Assembly (NCBI RefSeq): GCF_001650905.1
Contig: NZ_LXYG01000020.1
Span: forward strand, 1 to 64,000
Direction of reading: 5' to 3'
Origin: Balneola sp. EhC07
GTDB taxonomy: Bacteria; Bacteroidota; Rhodothermia; Balneolales; Balneolaceae
DNA: 64,000 bases
Shown here piece after piece: positions 1 through 8,120 of this stretch. Numbering within the stretch: the stretch's first letter is position 1; the number at the start of each line of letters is the position of its first letter. Both the position numbers and the translations under genes were made by a program. Below the pieces are notes generated by a model that made no database searches, had not been told where the DNA came from, and worked only from the letters and a program-made list of their open reading frames with translations.

Positions 1-568
1 TGATAGCACATATATTTATGAATGGGATTTTAAAGAAAATATTACAAAAAAAATTCATGCGTATTCAGGCTCTTTTTATACCCCAAAAGTATTTTTTGAT
101 AGAGCAAATGATTTATATTTTTTAAACTTGATTAATAATGTAGATATATATCGAAACAATCATACTGAATTATCTTCTTTTGGAGACATGGATGGATTTA
201 TGAAAAAAATTATTCATAAAGAAGATACTGAATACTTTGTTTTAGATACTTACGGTATAAGAATATATTTAATAGACATCCTTTCAAAGAATAGTTCAGA
301 AATATTTCATAACAGGTTTTTAAAAGATATTGTTCTAGTAAATAATCATAATATACTTGTCTCTAATAATTCAAGTGTTAGTAGCCCCTATTCTTCTGAA
401 ATTTTCTTTTTAAATAGAAACACACATTCCGTTTCATTACAAAAGAATATTAATAACAAAATACTTTCTTTGAGCTATAACCCCAATCTTGATCAATTAA
501 TTATGAGAAATCCTTCTGGGTATAGTTTCTATGACTTTAATAATTTGTGGGAATGGGTTGATAATTGA
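1..568 (+). CDS. C-terminal part of a beta-propeller-like protein, cut by window edge
   Basis: The reading frame is open from base 2 to the stop at 566-568, so only the last 188 residues are visible and the true start lies outside the window. A TTG at 128 is a possible start, but the frame upstream also reads like protein. The sequence is a string of short beta-strand-like stretches rich in Asn, Tyr, Phe and Ile, such as VFFDRANDLYFL and EIFFLNRNTHSVSL, which suggests propeller blades. It ends in EWVDN and carries no type IX sorting domain, unlike the secreted proteins at 9.7-15.8 kb. It converges on the LuxC-like gene with a 1-base gap and no terminator between them. The propeller assignment is an inference from strand periodicity; no family was recognised. 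Confidence 0.6.
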   Translation, partial: DSTYIYEWDFKENITKKIHAYSGSFYTPKVFFDRANDLYFLNLINNVDIYRNNHTELSSFGDMDGFMKKIIHKEDTEYFVLDTYGIRIYLIDILSKNSSEIFHNRFLKDIVLVNNHNILVSNNSSVSSPYSSEIFFLNRNTHSVSLQKNINNKILSLSYNPNLDQLIMRNPSGYSFYDFNNLWEWVDN

Positions 569-569
569 C

Positions 570-1625
570 TCAAACAACCCCAATCCCATCCGGTTCCCAC
601 CACAGATCGGGTGTTTGAGCATTACTCAGAAATTCAGTTTTAATTCCGTTAATATTTTCTCTGGTTCGATAAACCGTTTGCACTGAGTTGCCAAATCTAC
701 TCTTCAGCTCTTTAACCTTATTATGATCTCCCACAACCCAGTTTAGCACAAATTCCTGATCGGGGAAGTCATCGGTTTCCTGAACCAGAAAATCATCCAA
801 CCATGCCTGATCCCTTTCAATGGCTTTATTGAATGCAAACTGATACGCCAGATTTTCTTTGGGCTTTTTAAGCTGAGGATTGTTCAGCCAGAATTCCTCT
901 ACATAATCGGTAAAGTGACATTTTACTTTTGAAAGAGTGAACGGACTAACAATGACAGCTACAGAACGACAACCTTTCCCTCCGTATCTGAACACCGCTT
1001 CGATCATATCTCTCAAGGTTTCAGGCTCTTCATTATCCAGATAGGCTATGGAGAATTTAGCTGTCCGAATTACAAACTCTGTGTTGTCATTTACAGCATT
1101 TAGCTTAAAAAGCTCTTCTTGAACAGGGACAACAGATTCTTCCGAGCCCGCAAACAGAACTTTATCAGCTTGCAGATCTTTGAAATCGGCTAACTCTGTC
1201 GAGTATTGAATTTGAATATCAAGATCAACTTCATCCATCATCTTCAAAAAACTTGATAACAAATACGGATCTTTTTTCGAGAGTTTTCCATAATAATCAG
1301 CACCGGATAAAATTGTACCTAGTGCATCTTGAAATCCCACCAAGGGAAGATTCCCCGCATGCAAGCAAAGAACTTTTTGTCCTACTGAATTTTTTATTTC
1401 TGATAATTCAACCCGCTTAGCCCATTCTTCAACCTGTCCGGAATCCACTTTCTGCTTTAATGTTCTAATCTGAAATTTAATGTCTTCAAAACTGAACATA
1501 CCTTCTTCCACCGTTTTATCAATGGCTTTTTTTAGCGATAAATTATCGGGTTGGAGCCATTCCTTTGTAGCTTGGGAGACTTTTTGGATGTGATCTTGGA
1601 AATTATTTTCCATTGTTTCATTCAT
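570..1625 (-). CDS. LuxC-family acyl-CoA/acyl-protein reductase
   Basis: The 351-residue protein matches the acyl-CoA reductase (LuxC) family, which reduces activated fatty acyl groups to aldehydes with NADPH. GGKGC at 215-219 gives the likely nucleophilic cysteine, C219, in the aldehyde-dehydrogenase-like context YGGKGCRSV. The segment LCLHAGNLPLVGFQD (87-100) resembles the family's dinucleotide-binding region. It is shorter than luminescent LuxC (about 480 residues), as is common for Bacteroidota homologues. It lies 98 bases downstream of a LuxE-family gene on the same strand, so both steps of an acyl-to-aldehyde conversion are encoded together. No luciferase (luxAB) or thioesterase (luxD) is nearby. 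The physiological substrate is unknown. The start is ATG; a second ATG four codons in is also possible. Confidence 0.85.
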   Translation of the reverse strand: MNETMENNFQDHIQKVSQATKEWLQPDNLSLKKAIDKTVEEGMFSFEDIKFQIRTLKQKVDSGQVEEWAKRVELSEIKNSVGQKVLCLHAGNLPLVGFQDALGTILSGADYYGKLSKKDPYLLSSFLKMMDEVDLDIQIQYSTELADFKDLQADKVLFAGSEESVVPVQEELFKLNAVNDNTEFVIRTAKFSIAYLDNEEPETLRDMIEAVFRYGGKGCRSVAVIVSPFTLSKVKCHFTDYVEEFWLNNPQLKKPKENLAYQFAFNKAIERDQAWLDDFLVQETDDFPDQEFVLNWVVGDHNKVKELKSRFGNSVQTVYRTRENINGIKTEFLSNAQTPDLWWEPDGIGVV

Positions 1626-1641
1626 GTTGACCCTCCCCTTG

Positions 1642-1661
1642 TTCCCCTCCTTTGAGGGGAA
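1642..1661. repeat. Perfect 8-bp hairpin between luxE-like and luxC-like genes
   Basis: TTCCCCTC and GAGGGGAA pair perfectly around a CTTT loop, just upstream of the luxC-like start. There is no following T-run, so it is not a typical terminator. It resembles widespread C/G-rich intergenic palindromes and could also modulate expression of the downstream gene. Confidence 0.5.
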
Positions 1662-1723
1662 ACTCGTTGTTTGAGTTCAGATAATTACAGCATTCTATGC
1701 TTTTGTGATTCTGGGGCATTTCT

Positions 1724-2719
1724 TCAATCCTGGTCGATGAGAAAATTACAGCCTCGTAAATTCTTTGGATTCCATCTGCCTAAAACCTGAAATTGATTCT
1801 CAGCATTCATAATGCCTTTATCCCCTGTTAAAATAAACGAACAGGAATAGAAATTTGCCAGATCCGTCACTCCTATCAACCCTTCTTCTCCTTGTTCAAC
1901 TTCCTGCATCGGGTTTTCAGGATTTCGAATACTTACATGCATCCAGGAAGGACAATCAAACCATTCGGAACCTCGACTATATGCCTGACTCAATAATTCT
2001 GTCATGCCGTATTCTGAATGGATCTGCTCCAGAGGCAATCCAAAGTCCTTCGCTAACTGTTCATGAAGAGCTTGTTTTGTCATTTCTCTTCTGAATGTTT
2101 TCATACCACCCGTTTCCATCACAATGGTATCTTTTGCAAGATCAACATTACTGCGTTCGGCCAAGTCCAGAAGTCCGAATGCAGCGCCGAACAGCATCAG
2201 ATTTTTGCCTGAGGCTCTGATCTTATCTATTTCACTTTGGAGCAACGATTTATCCAGTTCCAGAAACTTACTGTGACCTGAATCTTCTCTTTCTATCAAT
2301 GCATTCAGCATCCACACCAAAGAAGAATTGGGACTGGAATTATAGCCCGGAGTGTACGCCCAAATCACATAATCATGCAGATCGTAGAATTCCCACATTC
2401 CATCAAAAATCGACTGTTTATACAGATCTGGATCAACAACAATATGCTTACTTCTTTGCATCCCTGAAGTACCACTACTTTGAAAAAACTGATAGCCGTC
2501 AGCTGACATATTTTTCTTAGATGTCACTATTTCTTTCTCTTTGAATGCCTGAATGGGTAAAAGCGGGATTTCTGCAATATTTATAGAACTAGCAATCCCA
2601 AGAGCTTTGCAGAATCGTCCGTAAACAGGATTATTTTCTGATTGGTATTTAAAGATGTTGAGTGCTTTTTCTTCGAAAGAAACAGACTCATCAAATATTT
2701 GGTAGGGCTCGAATTCCAA
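1724..2719 (-). CDS. LuxE-family acyl-protein synthetase
   Basis: The 331-residue protein belongs to the LuxE / acyl-protein synthetase family of adenylating enzymes, which activate a fatty acid with ATP and transfer it to a protein cysteine. The phosphate-binding SSGTSG loop is at 81-86 and a motif like SEYGMTELL follows in the second half (about 236-246), both typical of adenylate-forming enzymes. The only upstream start in frame is TTG at 2719, four bases after the previous gene's stop, so translation is probably coupled. The next gene on the strand is the LuxC-like reductase, making a two-step fatty aldehyde module. It could act in lipid or secondary-metabolite assembly; no bioluminescence genes are present. 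Confidence 0.82.
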   Translation of the reverse strand: MEFEPYQIFDESVSFEEKALNIFKYQSENNPVYGRFCKALGIASSINIAEIPLLPIQAFKEKEIVTSKKNMSADGYQFFQSSGTSGMQRSKHIVVDPDLYKQSIFDGMWEFYDLHDYVIWAYTPGYNSSPNSSLVWMLNALIEREDSGHSKFLELDKSLLQSEIDKIRASGKNLMLFGAAFGLLDLAERSNVDLAKDTIVMETGGMKTFRREMTKQALHEQLAKDFGLPLEQIHSEYGMTELLSQAYSRGSEWFDCPSWMHVSIRNPENPMQEVEQGEEGLIGVTDLANFYSCSFILTGDKGIMNAENQFQVLGRWNPKNLRGCNFLIDQD

Positions 2720-2723
2720 GATT

Positions 2724-3212
2724 TTAGAAAAAGATACTTGCCGTTAAACTTGTTGCTGTATTAAAATTTATGTTTCCGGGATTACCGAATCTAAATGAAC
2801 CTTCATCTGAAATGGTAAAATTACCCTGAAGTTCGATTCCAACACTTAAACTTGAATTAAAAAAGTATTCAGCACCACCTCCAAAACCTGCCAAAAAATC
2901 CACAATAGCATCACCTGAATTAGGAAATCCAATGATAGCTCCTCCTCTAAAACTCACAAACGGAACTGCTTCAACAGGATCTGATAAATAGAACTTAGGA
3001 CTCAGTCCCAAAGACAGATCACTTCCACCGTCTTGTGCAGCAATAAAAGAAACAGAAGGCGAAAGTGTTGCTGTTTCACTCACCCATATTGGCAATAGAA
3101 ATTCAAATTGAGATGATTGAATACTTGCTGTAACTCCCCACGTTTTTTCTTCTTGTGCTTTTACTATAGTTGTGGATAGAAGGATTATTATAAGCGTAAT
3201 TAATTTTTTCAT
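2724..3212 (-). CDS. Small outer-membrane beta-barrel protein
   Basis: The 162-residue protein starts with a Sec signal peptide (hydrophobic stretch 4-17, ending VKAQ). The rest consists of alternating amphipathic strands such as FEFLLPIWVSET and VGIELQGNFTISD, ending in an aromatic C-terminus (SIFF) typical of barrels inserted by the BAM complex. This resembles small OmpW/OmpX-like or PF13505-type barrels, but the exact family is uncertain. It is embedded in the minus-strand run, 20 bases after the lipoprotein gene and 4 bases before the LuxE-like gene. Its link to those enzymes is only positional. Confidence 0.65.
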   Translation of the reverse strand: MKKLITLIIILLSTTIVKAQEEKTWGVTASIQSSQFEFLLPIWVSETATLSPSVSFIAAQDGGSDLSLGLSPKFYLSDPVEAVPFVSFRGGAIIGFPNSGDAIVDFLAGFGGGAEYFFNSSLSVGIELQGNFTISDEGSFRFGNPGNINFNTATSLTASIFF

Positions 3213-3232
3213 AGAAATGATTTTGAAATTTT

Positions 3233-3862
3233 TTAACGGAAGTAAAGATAATTTTTTAACCCAGGAGGAGGATTACTTCCTTCTCCCCCAATATAAATAT
3301 CATGATATGCGATAAATGAACCCGCCTGAAGAAAAACTCTATAAAAACCGGGAGCAATTCGTTCGCCATTCTCATCAAATTCATCATTATTATTTAGAAG
3401 AGTAGCTAGCTGTACACTATGAATTCCAGCTGGCTTATTCTGATCTTTTATCATATACACCTTTCTAAATTTCCTTTCTATTTTACTTTGATTTGGCAAT
3501 GGGACATCAGACTGATCCAAATATGCTGTTTCATACCAAAGATTTATCGAGGTTGCTACAGGTAATTGGAATTGAACTGTAGCGGAACCAGCGAACGGAT
3601 TTGGGTAAGGTATATTTAACTCGAAACTATTTGGTGCGTATGGCAGTTCTTCATCTGATAATTCTACCTCTTTTTTCTTTCTTATACCATTCTTATCAGA
3701 GCTGGGATTCCCCCAAACACCAATGATTTCTAAAGATTCAGACGTAATATAGATTCCGGTTACTTTATTTTTCCCTTGAGTTCCGGGAGTAGTAGCAAAT
3801 GGATTATCACAATTAGAAAAGAAAAGTACTATAGAAAAAAATAAGAGATAGCTATACTTCAC
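3233..3862 (-). CDS. Lipoprotein with a type IX sorting-domain-like module
   Basis: The 209-residue protein has an SPII signal with lipobox FFSNC, cysteine at about 18. From residue 83 on it looks like a sorting-domain fold: the motif PYPNPF is followed by VQFQLP, a long insertion, AGIHSVQL and APGFYRVFLQAG. These are the positions where type A sorting domains have YPNPF, the strand V.F.L, AG.H.V and SGVY.Y.L. The usual terminal strand (K.L.L.K) is replaced by a glycine- and proline-rich tail ending YLYFR. A lipid anchor and a sorting-like domain on one protein are unusual. The start is GTG, 2 bases after the NHL gene's stop. Function is unknown; cell-envelope location is likely. Confidence 0.65.
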   Translation of the reverse strand: MKYSYLLFFSIVLFFSNCDNPFATTPGTQGKNKVTGIYITSESLEIIGVWGNPSSDKNGIRKKKEVELSDEELPYAPNSFELNIPYPNPFAGSATVQFQLPVATSINLWYETAYLDQSDVPLPNQSKIERKFRKVYMIKDQNKPAGIHSVQLATLLNNNDEFDENGERIAPGFYRVFLQAGSFIAYHDIYIGGEGSNPPPGLKNYLYFR

Positions 3863-3864
3863 TT

Positions 3865-4680
3865 TTATAAAGATATTTTTAATAAAGAGTTACTTGTTAA
3901 GATAAAAATATCATCATCAATCACCATTATTTTAGTAACTAGTGTTTCCGATTTAAAATCATATAAGTTTTTTATCTGTCCTTTTCCGTTTGATTTCAAA
4001 GAAGAACCTTGAATTAAATAAACTATTTCGTCTTTGTAATAAAAAGTATTACCTCTCTTAGCAGGATAAAACGTCTCATAAAATCCATTTCCTGAAAGCC
4101 GATGTATAAACCCTGATTTACGATCTAAAATAAAAACCTTATCACCCGAAATTTGAATTCCATCAACTGATATTACCTCTGAAGGAATCGGAATTTCATC
4201 CAGCATTGAGCCGTCTTCATTATACTTTCCAAGTGACCCGGAGCCATCATTATAAAAAATAACTTCCCCAAACTTGTTCACTCCTAAAAACATTGGATTA
4301 ATTTCTGATCCGGTTTGGAATTGCTCTTTAGCTTTAATGGAACTCAGATACTGCCAGCGTTTATCAAAAACCTGAATCCTGTTATTTCCTTTATCAGATA
4401 CAAATAACTTCAACCCGTTTGTGGTTGCAATATCCACAGGATTGTCGAATTGGTAGTTGCCGCTCCCTCTTTTTCCATATCTCTCGATCAGCTTTCCCTC
4501 AAACCCCAATTTAAGCACACGGTGTGCTCCGGCTTCAACGATGTAAATAGCATCGTTTCCAAAAGTAAAAGAAGTCGCTTTATTTAAACCGGTATATAAA
4601 GTATCAACAGAATTTTGTTGGGCGAACGCTGAATTTGCAATTAAAACACTCAAAATCGCTATGAGGTACAAGCGACTCAT
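3865..4680 (-). CDS. Secreted NHL-repeat beta-propeller protein
   Basis: The 271-residue protein has a signal peptide ending at SAFAQ and then NHL/6-bladed propeller repeats. The clearest is at about 75-110, with DNPVDIATTNGLKLFVSDKG followed by NNRIQVFD, the usual NHL core pattern. Other blades are degenerate (AGAHRVLKLGFEGKLIERYG, GKYNEDGSMLDEI). Such proteins usually serve as extracytoplasmic binding or scaffold proteins rather than enzymes. The start ATG overlaps the purD stop by 4 bases (ATGA), and the next gene begins 2 bases after its stop. It is therefore translationally coupled to purD, although a functional link is not obvious. Confidence 0.75.
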   Translation of the reverse strand: MSRLYLIAILSVLIANSAFAQQNSVDTLYTGLNKATSFTFGNDAIYIVEAGAHRVLKLGFEGKLIERYGKRGSGNYQFDNPVDIATTNGLKLFVSDKGNNRIQVFDKRWQYLSSIKAKEQFQTGSEINPMFLGVNKFGEVIFYNDGSGSLGKYNEDGSMLDEIPIPSEVISVDGIQISGDKVFILDRKSGFIHRLSGNGFYETFYPAKRGNTFYYKDEIVYLIQGSSLKSNGKGQIKNLYDFKSETLVTKIMVIDDDIFILTSNSLLKISL

Positions 4681-5957
4681 GCAAGGCGTTTTATTCCTTT
4701 TGCTCCAATATCATTTCTGAAAAATGCTTTTTCGAAGCTGATCTTTTTTACCTGAGTGTAAGAATTATCGATGGCTTCATGCAGGGATTCCCCTTCCCCA
4801 ACGATATTTAAAACCCGACCGCCATTTGTAAGAAGCTTTCCATTTTCGATCTTGGTTCCGGCATGGAATAAAATACCACTGTCAACTTTATCAACTCCGC
4901 GGATCTCTTTGCCTTTGTCGTAGCTTTGTGGATATCCACCGGAAACCATAACAACCGTACACCTGTATTTATCGTCCAACTCAATATCTGTTTCTGATAA
5001 TCTTCCTTCCGTACAAGAAATGATCACCTCCAGCAGATCGGATCTCATCGCGGGCACGATCACCTGACATTCAGGATCCCCGAACCGACAGTTATACTCA
5101 ACAACTTTTGGTCCATCTTTTGTGATCATCAAGCCTACGTAAAGAATTCCCTGATATGGATTTCCCTCGGATTTCATTCCGGATACTGTAGGCTGAATAA
5201 TTTCTGACTCAACTCTTTTAAGAAGTTCTTTTGTTACGATCGGAGCCGGAGAGTACGCTCCCATCCCACCTGTATTTAAACCGGTATCACCTTCTCCAAT
5301 ACGTTTATGATCCTGAGCATTGCCGATCACTTTGTAGCTGTCTCCATCGCAAATAGCAAAGACCGAAGCTTCTTCGCCTTCCATAAACTCTTCGATCACT
5401 AATCGGGAAGCGGCATCACTTAACGATCCGTCCTGAAGTTCTTCCAGTGCTGAAATAGCATCTGATTCATTTTCAGGGATCAGAACTCCTTTTCCTCCGG
5501 CTAAGCCATCAGCTTTTAGAACTACCGGATACTCGCCCTTTTCTATGATATATTCCGCAGCCTTGTCAAATTCATCCTGGCTGAATACTTCATATCCTGC
5601 TGTTGGGATGTCGTGCCTTTTCATGAAGTCCTTAGCAAATTCTTTGCTTCCTTCCAGCATTGCTGCTTGTTGCTTAGGGCCAAACACAGCATGACATTTT
5701 TCTTCCAGAAAGTCAGCGATTCCTTCAACAAGAGGCTGTTCAGGTCCTACAATTGTTAAATGAATAGAATGGGCTTGTATAAATTCCCAAACCTCATCAA
5801 AATCTGAAGCATTAAGTTGCACATTTTTTCCCAACGATTCTGTTCCGGGATTTCCCGGAGCAATAAAAAGCTGTTCAAGTTTTGGAGACTTTGCTATTCC
5901 CCAAGCCAGTGCATGTTCTCTTCCTCCGCTTCCCAACAAGAGTACATTGTATTTCAT
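4677..5957 (-). CDS. purD: Phosphoribosylamine-glycine ligase
   Basis: The 426-residue protein is a full-length GAR synthetase, catalysing the second step of purine synthesis (ATP-dependent joining of glycine to phosphoribosylamine). The N-domain has GSGGREHALAWG at 8-19. The ATP-grasp domain has LKADGLAGGKGV near 147, NTGGMGAYSP near 228 and CRFGDPECQ near 288. It sits between tpiA (3-base gap upstream) and the NHL gene (4-base overlap downstream). Other purine genes, purK and purE, are in the window at 22-26 kb but in separate units. No purine regulatory motif was recognised upstream. Confidence 0.97.
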   Translation of the reverse strand: MKYNVLLLGSGGREHALAWGIAKSPKLEQLFIAPGNPGTESLGKNVQLNASDFDEVWEFIQAHSIHLTIVGPEQPLVEGIADFLEEKCHAVFGPKQQAAMLEGSKEFAKDFMKRHDIPTAGYEVFSQDEFDKAAEYIIEKGEYPVVLKADGLAGGKGVLIPENESDAISALEELQDGSLSDAASRLVIEEFMEGEEASVFAICDGDSYKVIGNAQDHKRIGEGDTGLNTGGMGAYSPAPIVTKELLKRVESEIIQPTVSGMKSEGNPYQGILYVGLMITKDGPKVVEYNCRFGDPECQVIVPAMRSDLLEVIISCTEGRLSETDIELDDKYRCTVVMVSGGYPQSYDKGKEIRGVDKVDSGILFHAGTKIENGKLLTNGGRVLNIVGEGESLHEAIDNSYTQVKKISFEKAFFRNDIGAKGIKRLA

Positions 5958-5960
5958 GAT

Positions 5961-6734
5961 TCAGGAAAGTTTTTCGGCAATAGAAATAATTTCAGAAAAG
6001 CTGTCGGCTTTTAAACTGGCTCCGCCGATCAAGCCTCCGTCAACATCCGTCTGCGATAATAGTTCTTCAGCATTTGCCGGTTTCATACTTCCACCATACA
6101 AGATTCGGATGGCTGATGCTGTTTCTTCATTGTATAAAGCGGCAATTTCAGCTCTAATAAAAGCATGCATTTCCTGAGCTTGTTCAGGTGAGGCGGTTTC
6201 TCCAGTTCCAATTGCCCAGATAGGTTCGTAAGCAATTACAACATCTAAGATCTCACTATCTGAAATATCTTGAAGTGCTTTTTTAACTTGATCAGAAACT
6301 ACATCAAAGTGCGTGTCTTTCTTCCGTTGATCCAAAGATTCTCCCACACAAACAACCGGAGCTATTTTATGTGATAATGCCGTATGAGCTTTTTTGTTTA
6401 CCGTTTCATCGTTCTCACCAAAGTATTGGCGACGTTCAGAATGTCCGATGAGTACAAAATTACAACCACTTTCTGCGAGCATAGTTGCACTTATTTCTCC
6501 GGTGAAAGCTCCGTTATCTTCAAAGTGAAGGTTTTGAGCGCCGACCTGAATGTCCGAGTCGTGAAGATATTTTACGGCCATTCCAAGAGATACAAACGGC
6601 GGACAAACCAATACATCTACTTCCTCTGATATCTCATTTTTTGCAGATCTCAATCCCTCAAGCAATTCCGCGGCCTCAAAAGGACCTCCATTCATCTTCC
6701 AATTTCCGGCTATTAAAAACTGCCTTTCGCTCAT
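5961..6734 (-). CDS. tpiA: Triosephosphate isomerase
   Basis: The 257-residue protein interconverts dihydroxyacetone phosphate and glyceraldehyde 3-phosphate in glycolysis. Conserved features include GNWKMNG at 10-16 with catalytic K13, the IGHSERR motif near 96-102 with the catalytic histidine, AYEPIWAIGTG near 168-178 with the catalytic glutamate and flexible loop 6, and LYGGSMKP near 212. Length is normal for the family. It begins directly next to the stop of the thioredoxin-fold lipoprotein gene and ends 3 bases before purD, so it is clearly part of the co-transcribed run. Confidence 0.97.
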   Translation of the reverse strand: MSERQFLIAGNWKMNGGPFEAAELLEGLRSAKNEISEEVDVLVCPPFVSLGMAVKYLHDSDIQVGAQNLHFEDNGAFTGEISATMLAESGCNFVLIGHSERRQYFGENDETVNKKAHTALSHKIAPVVCVGESLDQRKKDTHFDVVSDQVKKALQDISDSEILDVVIAYEPIWAIGTGETASPEQAQEMHAFIRAEIAALYNEETASAIRILYGGSMKPANAEELLSQTDVDGGLIGGASLKADSFSEIISIAEKLS

Positions 6735-8099
6735 TTAACTTTCTATTTTTGATTGATTGATCACGGTGTTCATTCCTTGAATTACATCTGTAAATTCTGA
6801 AGCAACATACTTCCGGACAATATTTCCATTTTGATCAACTAAAATTCTGGTTGGTACGTCAGTAACATTAAAGGTCTCGATCAGTTTTTGGATATCAAAA
6901 GTACCAAAAGCAGCAACTCCCCAATGCTTTACACGTTCTTCAAAAAATGCATTTACGGTCACTTCACTTCTGTCGAGAGGAATAGTAAATATCTCCAGAT
7001 CATAGTTTTGATAGATCTGGTGGATCACCACAGTACGATCGTATTGATCCTGATAAAGGCGACTTGCAACCGGTGTAATTTCAATTATATAAGGCTTTCC
7101 AATTAACGTTGATGAATTAATGGAATCTCCTTCCTGAGTCGCAAACGAGAAGTCAGGAACTCTGAAACCCGGAGCCAAATAAGCCAGATCATATCCAATG
7201 TTCTTTGCCCATTGCATTGCATTGGTTTTACTGTTGTACTTCTTCTCAAATATTTCAAGAGCCGACTTAGCTTCATCCACCCTTGAGCTATCATATAAAA
7301 CTTCGATCTTCTTTTGATCCAGACCCAAAATAAGATCTTCACGTTCTGTAAGTTCTGAAAGTGAATCCAGATACGATATTCCTTTGTCCAAGCCCTTTTC
7401 TTTAGCTATATATGGAAACCCGAAGCTAACGGCAGCAAAAATAGCATCCTCACTGGTAAGAGCGTCATTGATTCTCTGCATCATCATTGGCTTATCAATT
7501 GTATTAAGCAATCTGGCAGATTCTGAAGCTGCTAAGTTCGCAGCTATTGTTTCAGTATGCTTTTCATGGATTTCCCAATACAGATCACTCCATTTTAAAA
7601 CCTCATCATAAATAAGAGAATCTTCAATTGCGCCTGCAGCAATATATGCGGCTACTCTTTTAAAACCCCGGTCAACCCGATCAAAGGTTTCCATTGCTCG
7701 ATGCTCTCTTGAATCTAATTCAAAATTAACATTTAAGGCCGGTAGCACTCCTGAAAAAGTAAGAGTGTCATTGTCGGCTAGTATAAACTGAGTAGTTGCA
7801 ACCTGATTTCCATTTCTGTTAAAGAAAACCGGATAGATTCCTTTTTGAGGAAACTCCACTTTTCCCTTAACGATTCCATTTGCATTAGTTGCTTTATTGA
7901 AAATTGTATCAACTTTACTTGTAGCACTTTCCTGATAAGTGATTATCAATTGAATGCCCGAATAATCTTTTGAATCATCAACAGAATCTGCAACAGTTAT
8001 TGTTCCATTCAGATAGGCCGTCTCGAATTCCGGATCGTTGCTACAACTAGCAAGAGCATATGCAAGAAAAACTAAATAAAATATATTTCTGATCTTCAT
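6735..8099 (-). CDS. TlpA-like thioredoxin-fold lipoprotein without the CxxC
   Basis: An SPII signal (lipobox LASC) is followed by a DUF4369-like N-terminal region that starts near TAYLNGTITV and runs to about 120. A helical middle follows, then a C-terminal thioredoxin/AhpC fold beginning at APGFRVPDFSF. The cis-Pro segment DVPTRILVD is kept, but where the redox CxxC should follow the first strand (IIEIT) the sequence reads PVASRLY, with no cysteine. It therefore cannot be a classical disulfide reductase. I chose the ATG at 8099 over a GTG at 8114 because the signal peptide then starts MKIRN. The gene abuts tpiA, and gatB ends 21 bases upstream. Binding or scaffold roles are possible. Confidence 0.75.
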   Translation of the reverse strand: MKIRNIFYLVFLAYALASCSNDPEFETAYLNGTITVADSVDDSKDYSGIQLIITYQESATSKVDTIFNKATNANGIVKGKVEFPQKGIYPVFFNRNGNQVATTQFILADNDTLTFSGVLPALNVNFELDSREHRAMETFDRVDRGFKRVAAYIAAGAIEDSLIYDEVLKWSDLYWEIHEKHTETIAANLAASESARLLNTIDKPMMMQRINDALTSEDAIFAAVSFGFPYIAKEKGLDKGISYLDSLSELTEREDLILGLDQKKIEVLYDSSRVDEAKSALEIFEKKYNSKTNAMQWAKNIGYDLAYLAPGFRVPDFSFATQEGDSINSSTLIGKPYIIEITPVASRLYQDQYDRTVVIHQIYQNYDLEIFTIPLDRSEVTVNAFFEERVKHWGVAAFGTFDIQKLIETFNVTDVPTRILVDQNGNIVRKYVASEFTDVIQGMNTVINQSKIES

Positions 8100-8120
8100 A
8101 ATAGTTTGATTCACCTAGAA

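Noticed and set aside
7103-7342. Alternative 79-residue minus-strand frame in the lipoprotein gene
   Set aside because: It overlaps a well-supported gene in another frame and has no start context.
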